Positions 44,854 to 56,041 of a DNA stretch of 64,000 nucleotides are shown here, piece after piece. Position 1 is the stretch's first letter. The number at the start of each line of letters is the position of its first letter. This DNA comes from Reticulascus tulasneorum. Its lineage: Eukaryota > Ascomycota > Sordariomycetes > Glomerellales > Reticulascaceae. The translations under genes and the position numbers were made by a program. The stretch is from assembly GCA_001557505.1 (NCBI GenBank), contig LSAX01000003.1:1364001-1428000 (forward strand). Direction: 5' to 3'. The notes beneath the pieces are model-generated. The model was not told where the DNA came from. It worked only from the letters and a program-made list of their open reading frames with translations, and searched no databases.

Positions 44854-46684
44854 ATGGTATTCTCTCGCTTTAGCTGCTTGGCCATGGCCGTGGCCTCCCT
44901 CGTTATGGCAAATCCCACTCCGATGCCCATCAATCCCCGAGACCTATCTTTCCGGCCGGTAACAAACGAGTTGCTCATCCGCGAGGCACGTGAACGAGGA
45001 CTCTTCGTGCCCAGATCTCCCCTCGATCTAGTGCCGCTCGACGAATCTTCTCTCCTAGAGAAGCGGATATCAGAGGATTTCAGTTTGGAACAGACCCTGG
45101 AGAACGAGGTCCTCTTTGATGGGTGGGTACTCATCCCCTCCATGGTATACCTCATCGATTCTTATTGCTCTCTAGTTTCTCCATCCCGCTTTTCGCCGGA
45201 CCGCCACTCCTAGTCGTTTGCAGGAGGTGCTGCACCAAAGGCACAATTACTGCCTCACTGACAATAGAGGATATCATCGAACCGACGCTGAGATTCGATC
45301 TGAATGGCCTGGAGGCGTTCATCGAGCTTGATGTGGTCTCAAATGCGAGCGCCAGCTTCGCCATCCCTCTATTCCGCCAACCGCCTTCACCCTTGGGCAT
45401 AAGCATCCCTGGAGGTCCCAAAATTGGGCTCTTGTTCTTCGTCGACTTGATCATTTCCGTCTCGGCAAGCGTGGACTTGACTGGAGGGTTCATAATCAAG
45501 CTACCGGATGAAGCATTCGTCGAGGCCAGCATCTTCGATGGCGTTGTTGGTGACCTTGGCTTGTCGGTGTTCCATCCCTTGTGTTTGCACTCATTCAAGA
45601 CTAATTATACTCGGATTTTAGTGATGGTATCGTCACCAAGGAGATACCCATTGTCGTCAACAATGGCGCAACCTCCGTTACGTTCCAAGCAGATCTCCAG
45701 CTGCGAGCCCAGCTTGGGATAGATGCATCCACAGACCTCGCCTTCCTCCCAGGACTTCCAGATATAGGTGCCGCGGCGGAAGTTGGTGTGTTTGTGAACA
45801 TTATCGAGTTCATCGCCACTCTCGGTGTTGTGGAGGATTGTGCTCTCCAAGCTACTGAGGAATTCAATCTGAATGTCGGCGCCTTTGCCAACTTCGGCGT
45901 CGAGATCAACACTCAGACTTTCGGAGCTGTGCCTTCCGTATCAACCACGCTTCTCGAGACAGCCTTTACGCAATGCCTAGTCGCGAACGGTTTGCCGTTC
46001 CCAACTCGAACTGTAGAGCTCCCCACAGGGACTGCCGCAAGCTGCCAGGCTGTAGTCACGGGAGCGGCTGTGGCAGCTCCAGCTCTGCAAACTGGAAGTG
46101 CTGGCGGCAAAGGCGTCGTAATTGTAGCTCTGCCAGTGACAACCGCACCACCGTATCCCGTCAAGAGGTGCCCAACCTGCCATGCTGGCAATGCCACAGC
46201 TCTACTTGCGACGGAGACGGTTTTCGCCACCAGTGTTGTCACTGTCATAGGCTGTGCAGCGCCTGTTCCCAACTGCCCTGCGGACATGCAGAGCACCGCA
46301 ACGTATACTTCTACTATTTGTGCCGATAAACCAACTCCCACTGGCCTGTGCCCAGATATCGCGGATCTAGTACCATTGCCCAGCGTCAGTACTCCGATCG
46401 TCGGAACTTTCACCGGTCTTCCAGCGACTACCACCAGCCCCGACGTCACAGTAACAGCCACCACGTCAGTTGCTACTTTTACTTTTACTCCGCCTACACA
46501 ATCGCCGGGAGGTGTATTTTTGGAACCGAACTCGACAGCTACTATTCCAAGTACAGGAACCGGCTCCCCAGCTGCAAGCACATCCGGGCCGGTGTTTGTA
46601 AATGGCGGAATCCCGGAATTGAGGATTGGCGCGAGTATGGTAGCAATGGTTGGTGGCGTCGCAGCGTTGGTGGTCCTGTTTTGA
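44854..46684 (+). CDS. Secreted GPI-type cell-surface glycoprotein
   Basis: I place exons at 44854-45122, 45224-45562 and 45622-46684, giving about 556 residues. The acceptor at 45223 is part of a CAGGAG tandem site. The donor of intron 2 is uncertain: GTCGGT at 45563 and GTGTTT at 45581 are both in phase, and the first gives the more usual 59-nt intron. The N-terminus is a signal peptide (FSCLAMAVASLVMA). The middle 300 residues are a beta-rich domain seen in fungal surface glycoproteins (GLLFFVDLIISVSASVDL, EIPIVVNNG). The C-terminal 200 residues are Thr/Pro/Ser-rich with paired cysteines and end in a hydrophobic segment (VAMVGGVAALVVLF), a GPI signal. It is probably a cell-wall or plasma-membrane protein without known activity. 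Confidence 0.8.
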
Positions 46685-47061
46685 GCAGATAGGTCGCAGG
46701 TTCCTTGTAGTCGTAAGTCATGAGGCCATGGCAGACATTGTGGACTAGGGGTTGCATTATTGTTTTCATAGGATAGATACCCTTCAATTGGCACGATTTC
46801 GGTAACTTTCCCCAGTGCAATAAGCTGAGAAATCCGTGTGTGAGCTGAAATCCAGTCCCGGCGATATTGACTGTCAGCCCTGCTAACCATCAGATTCCCC
46901 TAGAAATGCGCCTCCTTTTCGCAGGGAAGCACGAGCCGAGCACCCCCCAGTAAATTGGAAATTACCTAATTACTTTAACAAGTGTCGAACCAAGTTATCA
47001 ATTGCTACTGAGCCGCAATTAAATTTCTTCCCACTTTCAACCTCACATTCTCTCAACCACG
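46685..47061. other. Intergenic region
   Basis: 377 bp between two secreted-protein genes in the same orientation. AT-rich near the second gene. No coding exon. Confidence 0.45.
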
Positions 47062-47958
47062 ATGGTCGCGCGAGGCATGCGGTATCGTCTGCTACTAATA
47101 GCTGTTAGTACCATTGTGCATGCCGTAGATGTGATTCTCAATGTTACAACGCCAGTCGTCACTGCCAACGAGGACTTTACCGTGTTGGTGAATTTTACCG
47201 ACAGCTCATGGAAGTGGGAATGCGGCGCTGACTGGGACACTCACGGCTGCGATTGGCCGTTCTTCAAGGTCACAGTTGAGACCGATACTCAGTTCTGGCG
47301 TCACGAAGCTGATAGAAAGCCTGGTGCCATCATATGGTGGAGCCATTTCTGCTACATTGCCGGCTGCGTCAGCACCAACCTCAGCTCATTCAACACCTCC
47401 ATCCCGGCAACGACGTTCCCCGCCGACGGTTATACGTACACGTTAGCCTACACCCTATTTCGCCAGGCTGACAATGGTTCAGTCGAGACTTGGTATCCCA
47501 CTTTTGCGGGAATTGACGCAAGCAGCTTCAATATCTCTGGCGCGATGGCGGAGTGGACTGATGGCGAGGTGACGAACGGCTGGTATCCTCTTGAGCGGTA
47601 TGCCAGGGACCTGCCTTGTGAGGCAGTTCCCTGTGCGCGTGAGTGCTTCGTCAAGGCGCCTTATTTGTGGAGACGCCCGTCATTGGAAGATTGGGAAACG
47701 TTGGATGAATGCGTCTTTGCATGTCCGGGGTACGGATGGGAACCTACGAAGGATTGTATCGTCAGGAATGTCATCGAGCCTCCAGCAAACGAGACGAACC
47801 AAACTTTGGGTCCCAGTTCTACCGAAGTGATCAGCCCTGCGACTCCAACCTCACCTACAGCCCCAACTTCAACCCCCAATTCGACCTCTGCTCTTTCGAT
47901 GTGGACCACCCTTAGCTTCTGGTCCATGGTCACGTGGTGGGGCTTGCGCTCTCTTTGA
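47062..47958 (+). CDS. Secreted cysteine-rich protein with GPI-like tail
   Basis: An intronless gene of 298 residues. A signal peptide is present after a short basic start (YRLLLIAVSTIVHA). The mature N-terminal region is beta-like with several Asn-glycosylation sites and Cys/Trp-rich words (WECGADWDTHGCDWPF, HFCYIAGC). A central cysteine cluster follows (LPCEAVPCARECF, ECVFACPGYGW). The last 60 residues are Thr/Ser/Pro-rich, followed by a moderately hydrophobic end, so GPI anchoring is possible but weaker than in the preceding gene. I recognise no family. The two adjacent secreted-protein genes are not obviously paralogous. Confidence 0.8.
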   Translation: MVARGMRYRLLLIAVSTIVHAVDVILNVTTPVVTANEDFTVLVNFTDSSWKWECGADWDTHGCDWPFFKVTVETDTQFWRHEADRKPGAIIWWSHFCYIAGCVSTNLSSFNTSIPATTFPADGYTYTLAYTLFRQADNGSVETWYPTFAGIDASSFNISGAMAEWTDGEVTNGWYPLERYARDLPCEAVPCARECFVKAPYLWRRPSLEDWETLDECVFACPGYGWEPTKDCIVRNVIEPPANETNQTLGPSSTEVISPATPTSPTAPTSTPNSTSALSMWTTLSFWSMVTWWGLRSL

Positions 47959-48678
47959 GTGAAAGTCTTCGCTCAGCCAATCCATCATTATTCACGAGCT
48001 GCATCTCTTAAGCGCCATTACACAACCGCATGTATGTGTGCCATGCGAGACCTACTCGAAGATATGGCCATGGCTCCAGTCAGGTCCCACCTCAAAACTG
48101 ATGCTCGGGTCACTGCAGAGCAGCGGCTTCGCCATACACAAGACGCAGTAACGCGACGCCTGCAAATGCAATAGCGTGCATCTCATAGTTGTGCAGGGTA
48201 CCCAGAACAGCATTACCCTTCCTTTGAATTTGTCGCAGTCTCTCAAGCCAATAAGACCTTCGCACCAGGAAGTGGCGGACCAGTCCTTTGTGTGAGGCTC
48301 TTTTTCTTTTTATCTGGCCGCGACATTGCACGTCTGGCTTACGCCTGGCGCACGTGTGGGGTGGGCGAAACCGACAGTTATGCGTTCGTCTGATAGTCCA
48401 ATCAAAGAATCAAGCCGAAATGCGGCTACAATGTAACAGTAGTTGTACATAATGAATGAGAAATCTATTTTCCGATTAAAAAACAGCCAATACACCCGTG
48501 ATGGCGTTGTGCAAAGCAATGACCCTGTCGATGGTCCTCCTAGGGACAGATACATCAGTACACACTCATGAAATCCATGTCTACCCTGATCAGCCTCTTG
48601 CAAGCCGAACCTCTACGATCGCTCATCTATGTGTCAGGACATTCGACTTCAACTCGTTGAACCAAACCCGGACATCGA
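47959..48678. other. Convergent intergenic region, no gene seen
   Basis: 720 bp between the secreted protein and the flavoenzyme. Only unsupported short frames. Confidence 0.5.
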
Positions 48679-50127
48679 CTAATGCCGAAGTGCGGACCAA
48701 ACGCCAATGAGCCCCCCGAACGGCCACGACACGGCCAGTCGACCGCGCCATGTTTGTGCCTCCTTCTCTTGCATCACATCCACCTTGACCTTATCATACA
48801 CAGTCGGAAGAGTAGTTGCAGAGTACTTCTCCCTTAGGTCATCGTACCACTTCTTGCCATATATGTCCCAGAACTCCTCTTCTGGGTAGTACGCATGCGA
48901 ATAGAGTACTTTACGGCCACCTAATTCCCTGAGTTTGGTCTCTAAGTCCCTGTTCAAGCCGTGAAATACATCCAAGTCCTTTGAGGATTTGCCCCACACT
49001 CCCACATTCAGCAGCGGCTGAGGTGATTCTCCTCCCGGCTGCGTGGTGTGCGGATGAAAAGTCGGTGCTTCTATTGGCGGTAATGGGCAAAGCCATAGCG
49101 GCCAGATGCTGAGGGTATCGGACACCCAGTTGATGAAATCCGTGACTGTGGTGTAAGGCAGAGACAGGTCGTGTACAATATACTTGAAGGTCATTCTGCT
49201 ACCGCCACCAAGTCCGGCCCGGTACAGCGTGCTGGTGTCCATCAATGGATTTAAAATTCGCCGCGTAATCCTATTGAATGGCACAAACCAGAAGTACTTG
49301 AACGCCGCGGCACCCATCCAGAATGCCCCACGGTCGTACCGGAATAGATACTCTCTCAGCGGTATATAGTCCACAGCTGGGGACACGTGACCTGATGACA
49401 TCCTTTTGGCATGAAGATAGAACCAAGGATCTTGCGACCTCAGAAAAGTTTGTACTTTAACTGAAGGCGGCAGTTCATCGGTCAGCTCACCGGTAATGAC
49501 TGCCCCGTGAGTTTTTGAGAAGAGAATGCCTTCAACATAGTCGTTTTTCGGGGTTTCGATCTCCTTCTGAATTGCTGCAACCGACTCCGGGACAGTCTGA
49601 AAGCGGTGGTACGTTGTCTTGACGTACTTGCTGGCTTTGATGAGCTGAACTTCTAGCTTCGTCACGATGCCGAGTGTCCCGAGAGCTCCAGCCGCAGCTC
49701 TAAAAAGGTCGGCTCTCTCGGATTCTGAAGCGGTAACAATTTCACCCGTTGCCAGAACGATCTCGACGGATTTGATAGTGTGATCAAATCCTCCGTACTT
49801 GAAAGAGCTGCTCTCCCCCGCTGATCCCGCATAGCCTCCTCCAACGGTAATGCCGAAAAACTCCATCACGACCGGAGGGAGCAAGCCATGTTCGAGAGTG
49901 GCTGTCAAGAGCTTATCCATCGAAACATTGGGCTCCACGATAGCAGTGCTTGCCTGCTTGTCGATCTTAAGAACATTGGACAGTGCGCTAATGTCGACGA
50001 CGCGCTTGTTGTGGGCGGGACGCGTACTGTTGGTCGAACCATGGAAGATGCGGAACGGTTCCTTGCGACTGTGAAATTCTTTGACTACATCAGATATTTG
50101 GCGAACACGCTGATCATGAGCATCCAT
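48679..50127 (-). CDS. FAD-linked oxidoreductase, delta(24)-sterol reductase-like
   Basis: An intronless gene of 482 residues. The N-terminal PCMH-type FAD-binding domain is recognisable: FHGSTNSTR near 30, VEPNVSMDKLL, GITVGGGYAGSAGESSSFKYG near 115 and AAGALGTLGIVTKLEVQL near 150. The order and wording match DHCR24/DIM1-type reductases, which reduce the side-chain C24 double bond of sterols using NADPH and FAD. The GESSSFKYG segment is especially close. The human-type N-terminal membrane helix is absent. Ascomycetes do not need DHCR24 for ergosterol, so the real substrate may be another alkene, perhaps a plant sterol or a metabolite (inference). It lies in an oxidoreductase-rich part of the window. 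Confidence 0.85.
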   Translation of the reverse strand: MDAHDQRVRQISDVVKEFHSRKEPFRIFHGSTNSTRPAHNKRVVDISALSNVLKIDKQASTAIVEPNVSMDKLLTATLEHGLLPPVVMEFFGITVGGGYAGSAGESSSFKYGGFDHTIKSVEIVLATGEIVTASESERADLFRAAAGALGTLGIVTKLEVQLIKASKYVKTTYHRFQTVPESVAAIQKEIETPKNDYVEGILFSKTHGAVITGELTDELPPSVKVQTFLRSQDPWFYLHAKRMSSGHVSPAVDYIPLREYLFRYDRGAFWMGAAAFKYFWFVPFNRITRRILNPLMDTSTLYRAGLGGGSRMTFKYIVHDLSLPYTTVTDFINWVSDTLSIWPLWLCPLPPIEAPTFHPHTTQPGGESPQPLLNVGVWGKSSKDLDVFHGLNRDLETKLRELGGRKVLYSHAYYPEEEFWDIYGKKWYDDLREKYSATTLPTVYDKVKVDVMQEKEAQTWRGRLAVSWPFGGLIGVWSALRH

Positions 50128-51729
50128 TGTGTTGGAGGATCCAATTCAGGCTCTAGATGGTTCGCAGAATCGTGGGTGAAGTCCTTCTCGCGATGAACAG
50201 TGAAGTTAGAATTGAAGTGGGTCATGGCCTAAATCCTAGCACGGCTGTCCCCGTAATAAGGATTATGTCAGCGGCATTTCCAGAACTGGCTTGCCAAGGA
50301 TCTAGCATATGTCAATCAGAAGAAAAGCAAATATTGACAAGATGCCGTGTGGTTTCTAGTATGTGCTAGTGCAATGCCCATTGATAAGGCAGAAAACATC
50401 ACAGTCTTCAAATCACACCAACTTGATCCCAACCGACGTCGTCGATTTCCACACCCATGATCCTCGGACAACCAACTGGGTGACGCACGGATTGGGCCTG
50501 AGACCTAGGAAGAGGTTTTGATTTAAAGAGGAAAGCATAAATTTCCTTGAGAATTGCGTGATTAGATAGATTATAAATTCGAATGTTCGTCGCTACTTCA
50601 GGTCGAGCATTCTCTTCATTCCCAATCCACGGAAATATTTTTGTCTTGACGCCGTTTGGGCCGAAATGGGCTTGTTCTACATCTGATATTACTCCGCTCA
50701 ATATACTTAATGGTCTGTGTTCGACTTTTGATGCTGCTCGGCTGAAAGACGTAATCGCGAAGCGCTACTGGAAACTAGGTCTACGTGGACTTCTCGAAAT
50801 CACTCGCAATAAGGGGCAGTCATGTCCCGGTGCTGAGGCCTATTCAAAGTTCTTGGAGATACCCACTTCATCATCCGGAGGACCCAGACCCTGTCTGCTC
50901 TGCTCACCAACGATAGTACCCTACAGGTCCAGTGCCGACCATTTTACGTACTACAAGTGCTTAGATTGCCCTTCATCCATTCGACTTACCGAGTGAAAAG
51001 TGTGTTTCTCTTAGGAGACCGATTTTCAGTTGACCAAAGACTTCGCCTGCGTATTCGAGACGGGACGGTCGGATTTGTCATCTGTAATTTGTAATATTAA
51101 CCGATCTAGTGATACAGATTATTTAAGGTTTGGTTGATTCGTTATCACTTCTAATTGCGCATGTGACGGGCGCGTGGGGGACTGATGAGGTGATAGCTCC
51201 TGTATCTGCCCATACAACAAATGTTGGCCGGTTTCCATCTGGTGTTCCGCTACATTTTTGATCATTTTGCTTTGTTAATACCCCTTGTCTGCCAAATAAA
51301 GTGGAGTACCCAACACGTCTTAAATCGATCACTCAGCTCATGTTGAGTAATCAGTTTGTGCTATCGCACCTCTTGAGGTTACCTGTAACCCAGCATCATG
51401 CAACATATGGGCTTTGCCCCTGGAAGGTGCTCAACTTTTCATATTGTGTGAACTTCATCAAGAATCGGGTTATCCGAGATCACATGGAGTATGAGGTGTA
51501 TTTCGAGGGTTTTTTCTTGCGCGGGCTACGTTCTTCTTGGTTTACCTAATAAGCCAGAGTTTTCCTTCAGCGTTCATTTGGCTTCCGTAGTTTTCAATAC
51601 TGGTGCGCATTAACAATTTGTTAGTGGCATATCTGGTTGTGTATAAATGGTTCACAGCCAGGGATCAAAAGGACTTCTACGAATTTAAGACTACATTAAA
51701 ATGTTCAACCACTCTATACAATTATCAAA
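50128..51729. other. Divergent intergenic region
   Basis: 1.6 kb between the starts of the flavoenzyme and NmrA-like gene 1. A 137-codon frame at 50583-50996 (+) ends in two CxxC pairs (CLLCS, CLDCP), but its translation is otherwise featureless. I do not call it a gene. Confidence 0.4.
51642..51648 (+). promoter_or_regulatory. TATA box of NmrA-like gene 1
   Basis: GTATAAATGG lies about 85 bp upstream of the ATG at 51730. Confidence 0.55.
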
Positions 51730-52848
51730 ATGCGTTTGATTAAGAATGTTGTGATTGCTGGAGTACGTCATATCTTCTTCATTTAACGGACAGTGCCATC
51801 CCGATCTAACCATATACCGCCACATAGGGTTCCGGAAACTTGGGGTCTCACATCATCCGCGCTCTCCTTGCTGCTGACTTTAATGTCAGCATTCTTTCTC
51901 GTCGCGCATCTGTCCCGCCTTCTCAATTCACGAATCTCGTCCGCGTCATTCAAACAGACTACTCCTCTGCGTCGCTCGAGTCTGCTCTCGCGGGCCAGGA
52001 TGCAGTACTCTCTGCCTTGGGTTGGGGAGCAGAGCATAATGCTCAAACAAAACTGCTCCATGCTGTGGTCGCGAGTGCGAGCTCCAAGTCCGGAGATGGT
52101 GTTCAGCGATTCATACCGAGCGAGTTCGGTATGCCTAACCTCGATATCAAGGGTCACCCGGAGATAGTGAAAATGATCGATGGAAGACTTCAATTTCGAG
52201 AAAAGATGATCGAGGCCGTACGAGAGAATCCCACACTTTCTTATACCGGTATCTTCACGAGCTTGTGGTTCGATTGGGTTAGTCTACAGTTCTTTCGAGT
52301 ATTGATTGTCTAGCGTTCGAGGCAGCGTTCGACGAAGAGTGCAAGAGAAGACCGAACGATTCCACCGGCAGCTCAGCTAACTCTTTAAACGACAGGGTCT
52401 CAAATATGGGCTGCTTGGTTTTGATTTATATGGCCAATTCGCTGAAATGGTGGACTCTGGTAATCAGCCTTTCGATGCCTGTGACATGGCCACCATCGGC
52501 CTCGCTGTTGCGGGCATCCTACGAGACCCGGCTGAGACCGCCAACAAGTACATCACAATCACCTCCCACAAGAGCACACAGAACGAGGTTTTGAAAGAAC
52601 TGGAGCGCAAGACGAGATCCAGCTGGAGTGTTACACATAATAAAGGGGAAGAATCGTACGCGAAAGCGTGGCGAATGATTCGGTCAGGGTATAATGGCTG
52701 GCCGAAAATGCTCCAGTCATACGTCTTCAGAGACCGAGACCCACCGATTGATGCCCCGGGTACTCTTAACGGAAACGAGCTTCTGGGAATCGGTTACAAG
52801 GATGTGAGGGCTACTATAGAAGAAGTCTATGAAGAGTTGTTCGACTAG
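51730..52848 (+). CDS. NmrA-like / isoflavone-reductase-type NAD(P)-binding protein 1
   Basis: The product is 311 residues from exons 51730-51762 (11 codons), 51828-52277 and 52396-52848. Splicing of the tiny first exon gives VVIAGGSGNLGSHIIRALL, the Rossmann glycine motif (GxxGxxG) at the N-terminus, and the basic SRR that follows favours NADP(H). FIPSEFG near residue 110 is the conserved NmrA/isoflavone-reductase-like motif. Members are atypical SDRs: some reduce phenylpropanoid or lactone-type substrates, others act as redox sensors for transcription factors. The second intron (118 nt, GTTAGT...CGACAG) is long for this window. The substrate is unknown. Confidence 0.88.
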
Positions 52849-53297
52849 TGATCCCGGGATTAGTCCTACCGACGATAATAGGGAAAGCTTTCTTGATCAC
52901 AGCCATAAGTTGCTAGGGGAAATAGTATACTGGAGAGAGAGGATAAATTAGTGTATTGAAAGGAACTATGATCTAGGCTTCAAAATTGAATCCAACTCAA
53001 GTGTGATTATTGAACTTGAATCCAAGAACTCCAGGCATCCTATAAGGGGCGCTGAAAAGTATTGCCAAAAGCCCAGATTTGAAATCGAGGTAAGATGAAC
53101 TGTATCGATCTATTTAATTAGTAATTGAGAATCCTTCGACAGTGCGTCGGCCAAGTCTTCTATGGATCATTCGGAAACGATTGGGTATATAAGGTTCAGT
53201 TATGTATACCGCACATAAATACTTGCAATATATAGTAGGATCATAAAAAGTTCATTCAATTAGTTAGTCTCGAACTTGAAGACAACAAAATCGAAAT

Positions 53298-53990
53298 TTA
53301 AACAGCTGCCCTGCGTGTAAGCCCTTTCGTCAGAACGCCGTTGTCCCAGAAAGTCTTCCCAACATAAAATTCCACTTGCCCTTCAACTTTTACTTGGTCC
53401 GCAAACGAATTCAATGGTCCTCTTCACAGAGATTCCAACTCCCTTCTGGTTGCCCTCCCTCGGAAAAGATATCCTATCCTGTTGATGAATCGAACGACCA
53501 CCCTTTTCATGACGACCAATATTCACAGTAGATATTCTATTCTCCGCAACCAGTTTCTGTACTTTCCGACCAAATCATGGCTTTCATCACTTCCCAGATC
53601 TCGGCACCGGTAGAAAGAGTAGGTAGCTCCATTAATCACGTAGAACTATGCACTTAGGGCGAACCAGTTAGTAAAGGACCGCGAGAAGTCGCAATATACG
53701 ACAACTGTGCCTTTGACCAAAGATCCTGTTTAGTCGAGTCCATTTGCAATTGCCAATGAGAGTCTGCTCTTGCGAACAAAGACTAGTCGCAACAATTCGG
53801 TTGGTTTTTAAATATTGAGATTCAAAACCGACGAATTCTCGTGGAAATATGCAGTCGAATGTTTTTTGTTGACCGTGAGGTCGACTTGAAGTCGTTTGAC
53901 TCTCAAAACCTCCGTGTATCTTGATACAATAGGATCTTCTCCGTCGAGTTGTTGAATGCTGCAAGGGTCACAGAGGAGGATACTTCCCAA
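53298..53990 (-). pseudogene. Possible decayed gene of unknown family
   Basis: Three protein-like pieces occur in order on the minus strand, in different frames. At 53990-53808 a frame includes DGEDPIVSRYTEVL and KRLQVDLTVNKK. At 53574 to about 53410 another includes KVQKLVAENR, SIHQQDRISF and KGVGISVKRTIEF. The last stretch, about 53412-53298, reads ADQVKVEGQVEFYVG, then KTFWDNGVLTKGL, and ends in TAA. Joining the last two pieces needs a frameshift near 53412. No intron of plausible length fits. I do not recognise the protein, and the call rests only on how protein-like the pieces read. Confidence 0.3.
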
Positions 53991-54309
53991 ACGGAATCAT
54001 TTCAGACCTGACTCTCAAATTGGGTGTGATTTGTAACCATATTTGATTACTTTCTAAGCTTCAATACCAATCATTTCATGATAAGTAAGGTACCGAATTC
54101 GGCAATTTCAGGTTATGTTTGACTACTCTAAACTCCAGCTGGATTTTGAAACCTCCCTCATCCCGTAAAGAATGCTTCCGCTGAGGTTCCGAAGAAATGA
54201 ATTCCATAAAGGAAAATTTGAACGTCCAGTCCACAGGCCAATGAAAAATATGGTGCTGGTGGTCTGCATGTAGCAGTGAGTTGACCCTGTTGACAAGCGG
54301 TGTCCGAGG

Positions 54310-54514
54310 GCATTCTCTCGGGTTGATTAGTGAACGTTGATGTGATCCAGATGCATGCACTGGGACAGATGACCAACACCGAGTTAACAGTAGAAATGAG
54401 ATTCTCCGGGGCATTTTCTGAGGTTGATTAGTGAACAAGGTGGGATCCGTATGGATGTACTGGGACAGATGATATGATCACCGAGGAGCTTCATAACAGC
54501 AGAAATGCGGTTCT
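54310..54514. repeat. Imperfect tandem repeat, 101-bp unit, two copies
   Basis: Copy 1 begins at 54310 and copy 2 at 54411. Matching landmarks are GGTTGATTAGTGAAC, then ACTGGGACAGATGA, then CACCGAG, then AACAGTAGAAATG (AACAGCAGAAATG in copy 2). The copies differ by substitutions and small indels. Confidence 0.75.
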
Positions 54515-54639
54515 TTTTAATTAGACAAAGCCGAAGTATAGAAAGTATACAAAGTAGAGAGGATCAGTTCTCTGCCCCACCTTCATATTCTTCGTAGTCC
54601 ACCAGTCTCGAAAGCCACGTTTCACTTAGGCGAACTACG

Positions 54640-55725
54640 ATGTCGGACTTGTTTAAGCCGGTTCTCCTTTTTTTAGGGGGCTGTGGTGTACAGAACACAG
54701 CTATAGCCAAGGGGTTTGCTGCAACTAACAAATACTCGATTCGAGTGCTGACTCGCTCAGTTACAGCCCCTCAGGCTATTGAGTTAGCAAAATTTCCTGG
54801 CGTGAAGCTCCTTGAAGGTTCCGCTTATGATGAGGATGACTTAGCCATGTCATTCAAGGGTGTTGAATACGTCTTCGTCAATACGAACGGCTTTGCTACA
54901 GGCGAGGCAAAAGAGATCTACTGGGGCATACGAATCTTTGAACATGCGATGTGGGCTGGAGTGAAGCACTTCGTCTACAGTGGCTTGCCATATGTATCAA
55001 AGAACGGCGGCTTCAATCCTAAGTACCGCGTGCCATTTGTTGACGGCAAAGGCAAAGTTACACGTAAGTATTCTTCATATGCGTCAACGCCGAGATCACC
55101 AAGCTAACTACTTTCAGAATATCTCAAAGCCCAGCCTCAGGGGCCAATGAAATGGTCCATCTTGTCCTCTGGGCCCTACGCCGATCGTCTATGGGATAAC
55201 GCTGCCCCCAAAGTCGAGCCAGATGGAACATACGTTTTCCCGCTTCCCCTAGGGCCCACGGGTGCTATGCCGTTAGTATCTCTCCCCGACATGGCGAAAT
55301 ATGCAGTCTGGATTCTTGAACATCCATCGCTCTCTGCCGGATTAGAACTTGGTGTTGCAATTGCCCATGTCACTGGGTCCGAGCTAGCCGAGGCATTTAC
55401 GAAAGTGACAGGCAAGAAGGCTCGTTGGGACGACGTACCTCTTGGTGAAGTGCTAAAGGTCTTTCCTCCGGGACGCATTGGCGCATCGATGTCGCCAGGG
55501 TTTGACGACAAGACAAACTTGACCGCAGCAGAACATTTTGGACCTTGGTACGAGATTTTCAGGGACAGTGGGGGAAATACAGGTTGCTGGAAAAGGGACT
55601 ACAAGCTCTTAGATGAGATCCTGCCAGATCGGGAACGTACCATTGAGGAATGGATGCGTAGGGAAAAGTACGATGGGGTACACAAGCAAGTCTTGAGAAC
55701 TGGTCTATCATTGCAGGCATCTTAA
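54640..55725 (+). CDS. NmrA-like NAD(P)-binding protein 2
   Basis: The product is 343 residues from exons 54640-55063 and 55118-55725, with a 54-nt intron (GTAAGT...TTTCAG). The N-terminal Rossmann motif reads FLGGCGVQNTAIAKGF, where the usual GxxGxxG becomes GGCGVQN. It is followed by RVLTRS, which suits NADP(H) binding. Blocks VKLLEGSAYDEDDL, VFVNTNGF and HFVYSGL are typical of NmrA-family proteins such as NmrA itself and HSCARG. The normal catalytic Tyr-x3-Lys is not evident, so it may be a sensor rather than an enzyme (inference). It is only distantly similar to the NmrA-like gene 1.8 kb upstream, so recent tandem duplication is unlikely. Confidence 0.87.
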
Positions 55726-56041
55726 CTAGTATCTGGTCGATCAAAGGCTCGATTGGGGTGATGTCACTGGCTAGACAAGCAGCGTATTTCGAGGCGACAA
55801 GGACTCCGCAGGTAATAATGTCCCCAGATAAAAGCAAGATCTTCCATGCAGGACAAGGCTGAGTTTTGAAATCCTGGTTACATCCCACATAGCGTGAACA
55901 TACACTTTGCTACTGTAACCTAGTACTCCTAAAGCTCCAGAGATGTAGACCCCTTTAAGGAGGCACAACTCCAATACAAGATAACCCGATCAGCCTGACG
56001 GGATAGTGCTTGTTACTTTTGTAGATGGGCTACAATGTTAG

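Larger units (their letters stand above)
52849..54639. other. Intergenic region with gene relic and tandem repeat
   Basis: 1.8 kb between the two NmrA-like genes. It contains an apparent broken coding region on the minus strand and a 101-bp tandem repeat, listed separately. The rest is AT-rich without signals. Confidence 0.5.

Noticed and set aside
45913..46890. Open frame of 325 codons on the minus strand
   Set aside because: It is the mirror of the Thr/Val-rich glycoprotein coding strand. It is rich in Val/Gly with no domain, and the plus-strand gene is well supported.
50583..50996. 137-codon plus-strand frame with two CxxC pairs
   Set aside because: The cysteines are isolated from any zinc-finger pattern, the upstream part is unstructured and there is no matching neighbour exon.
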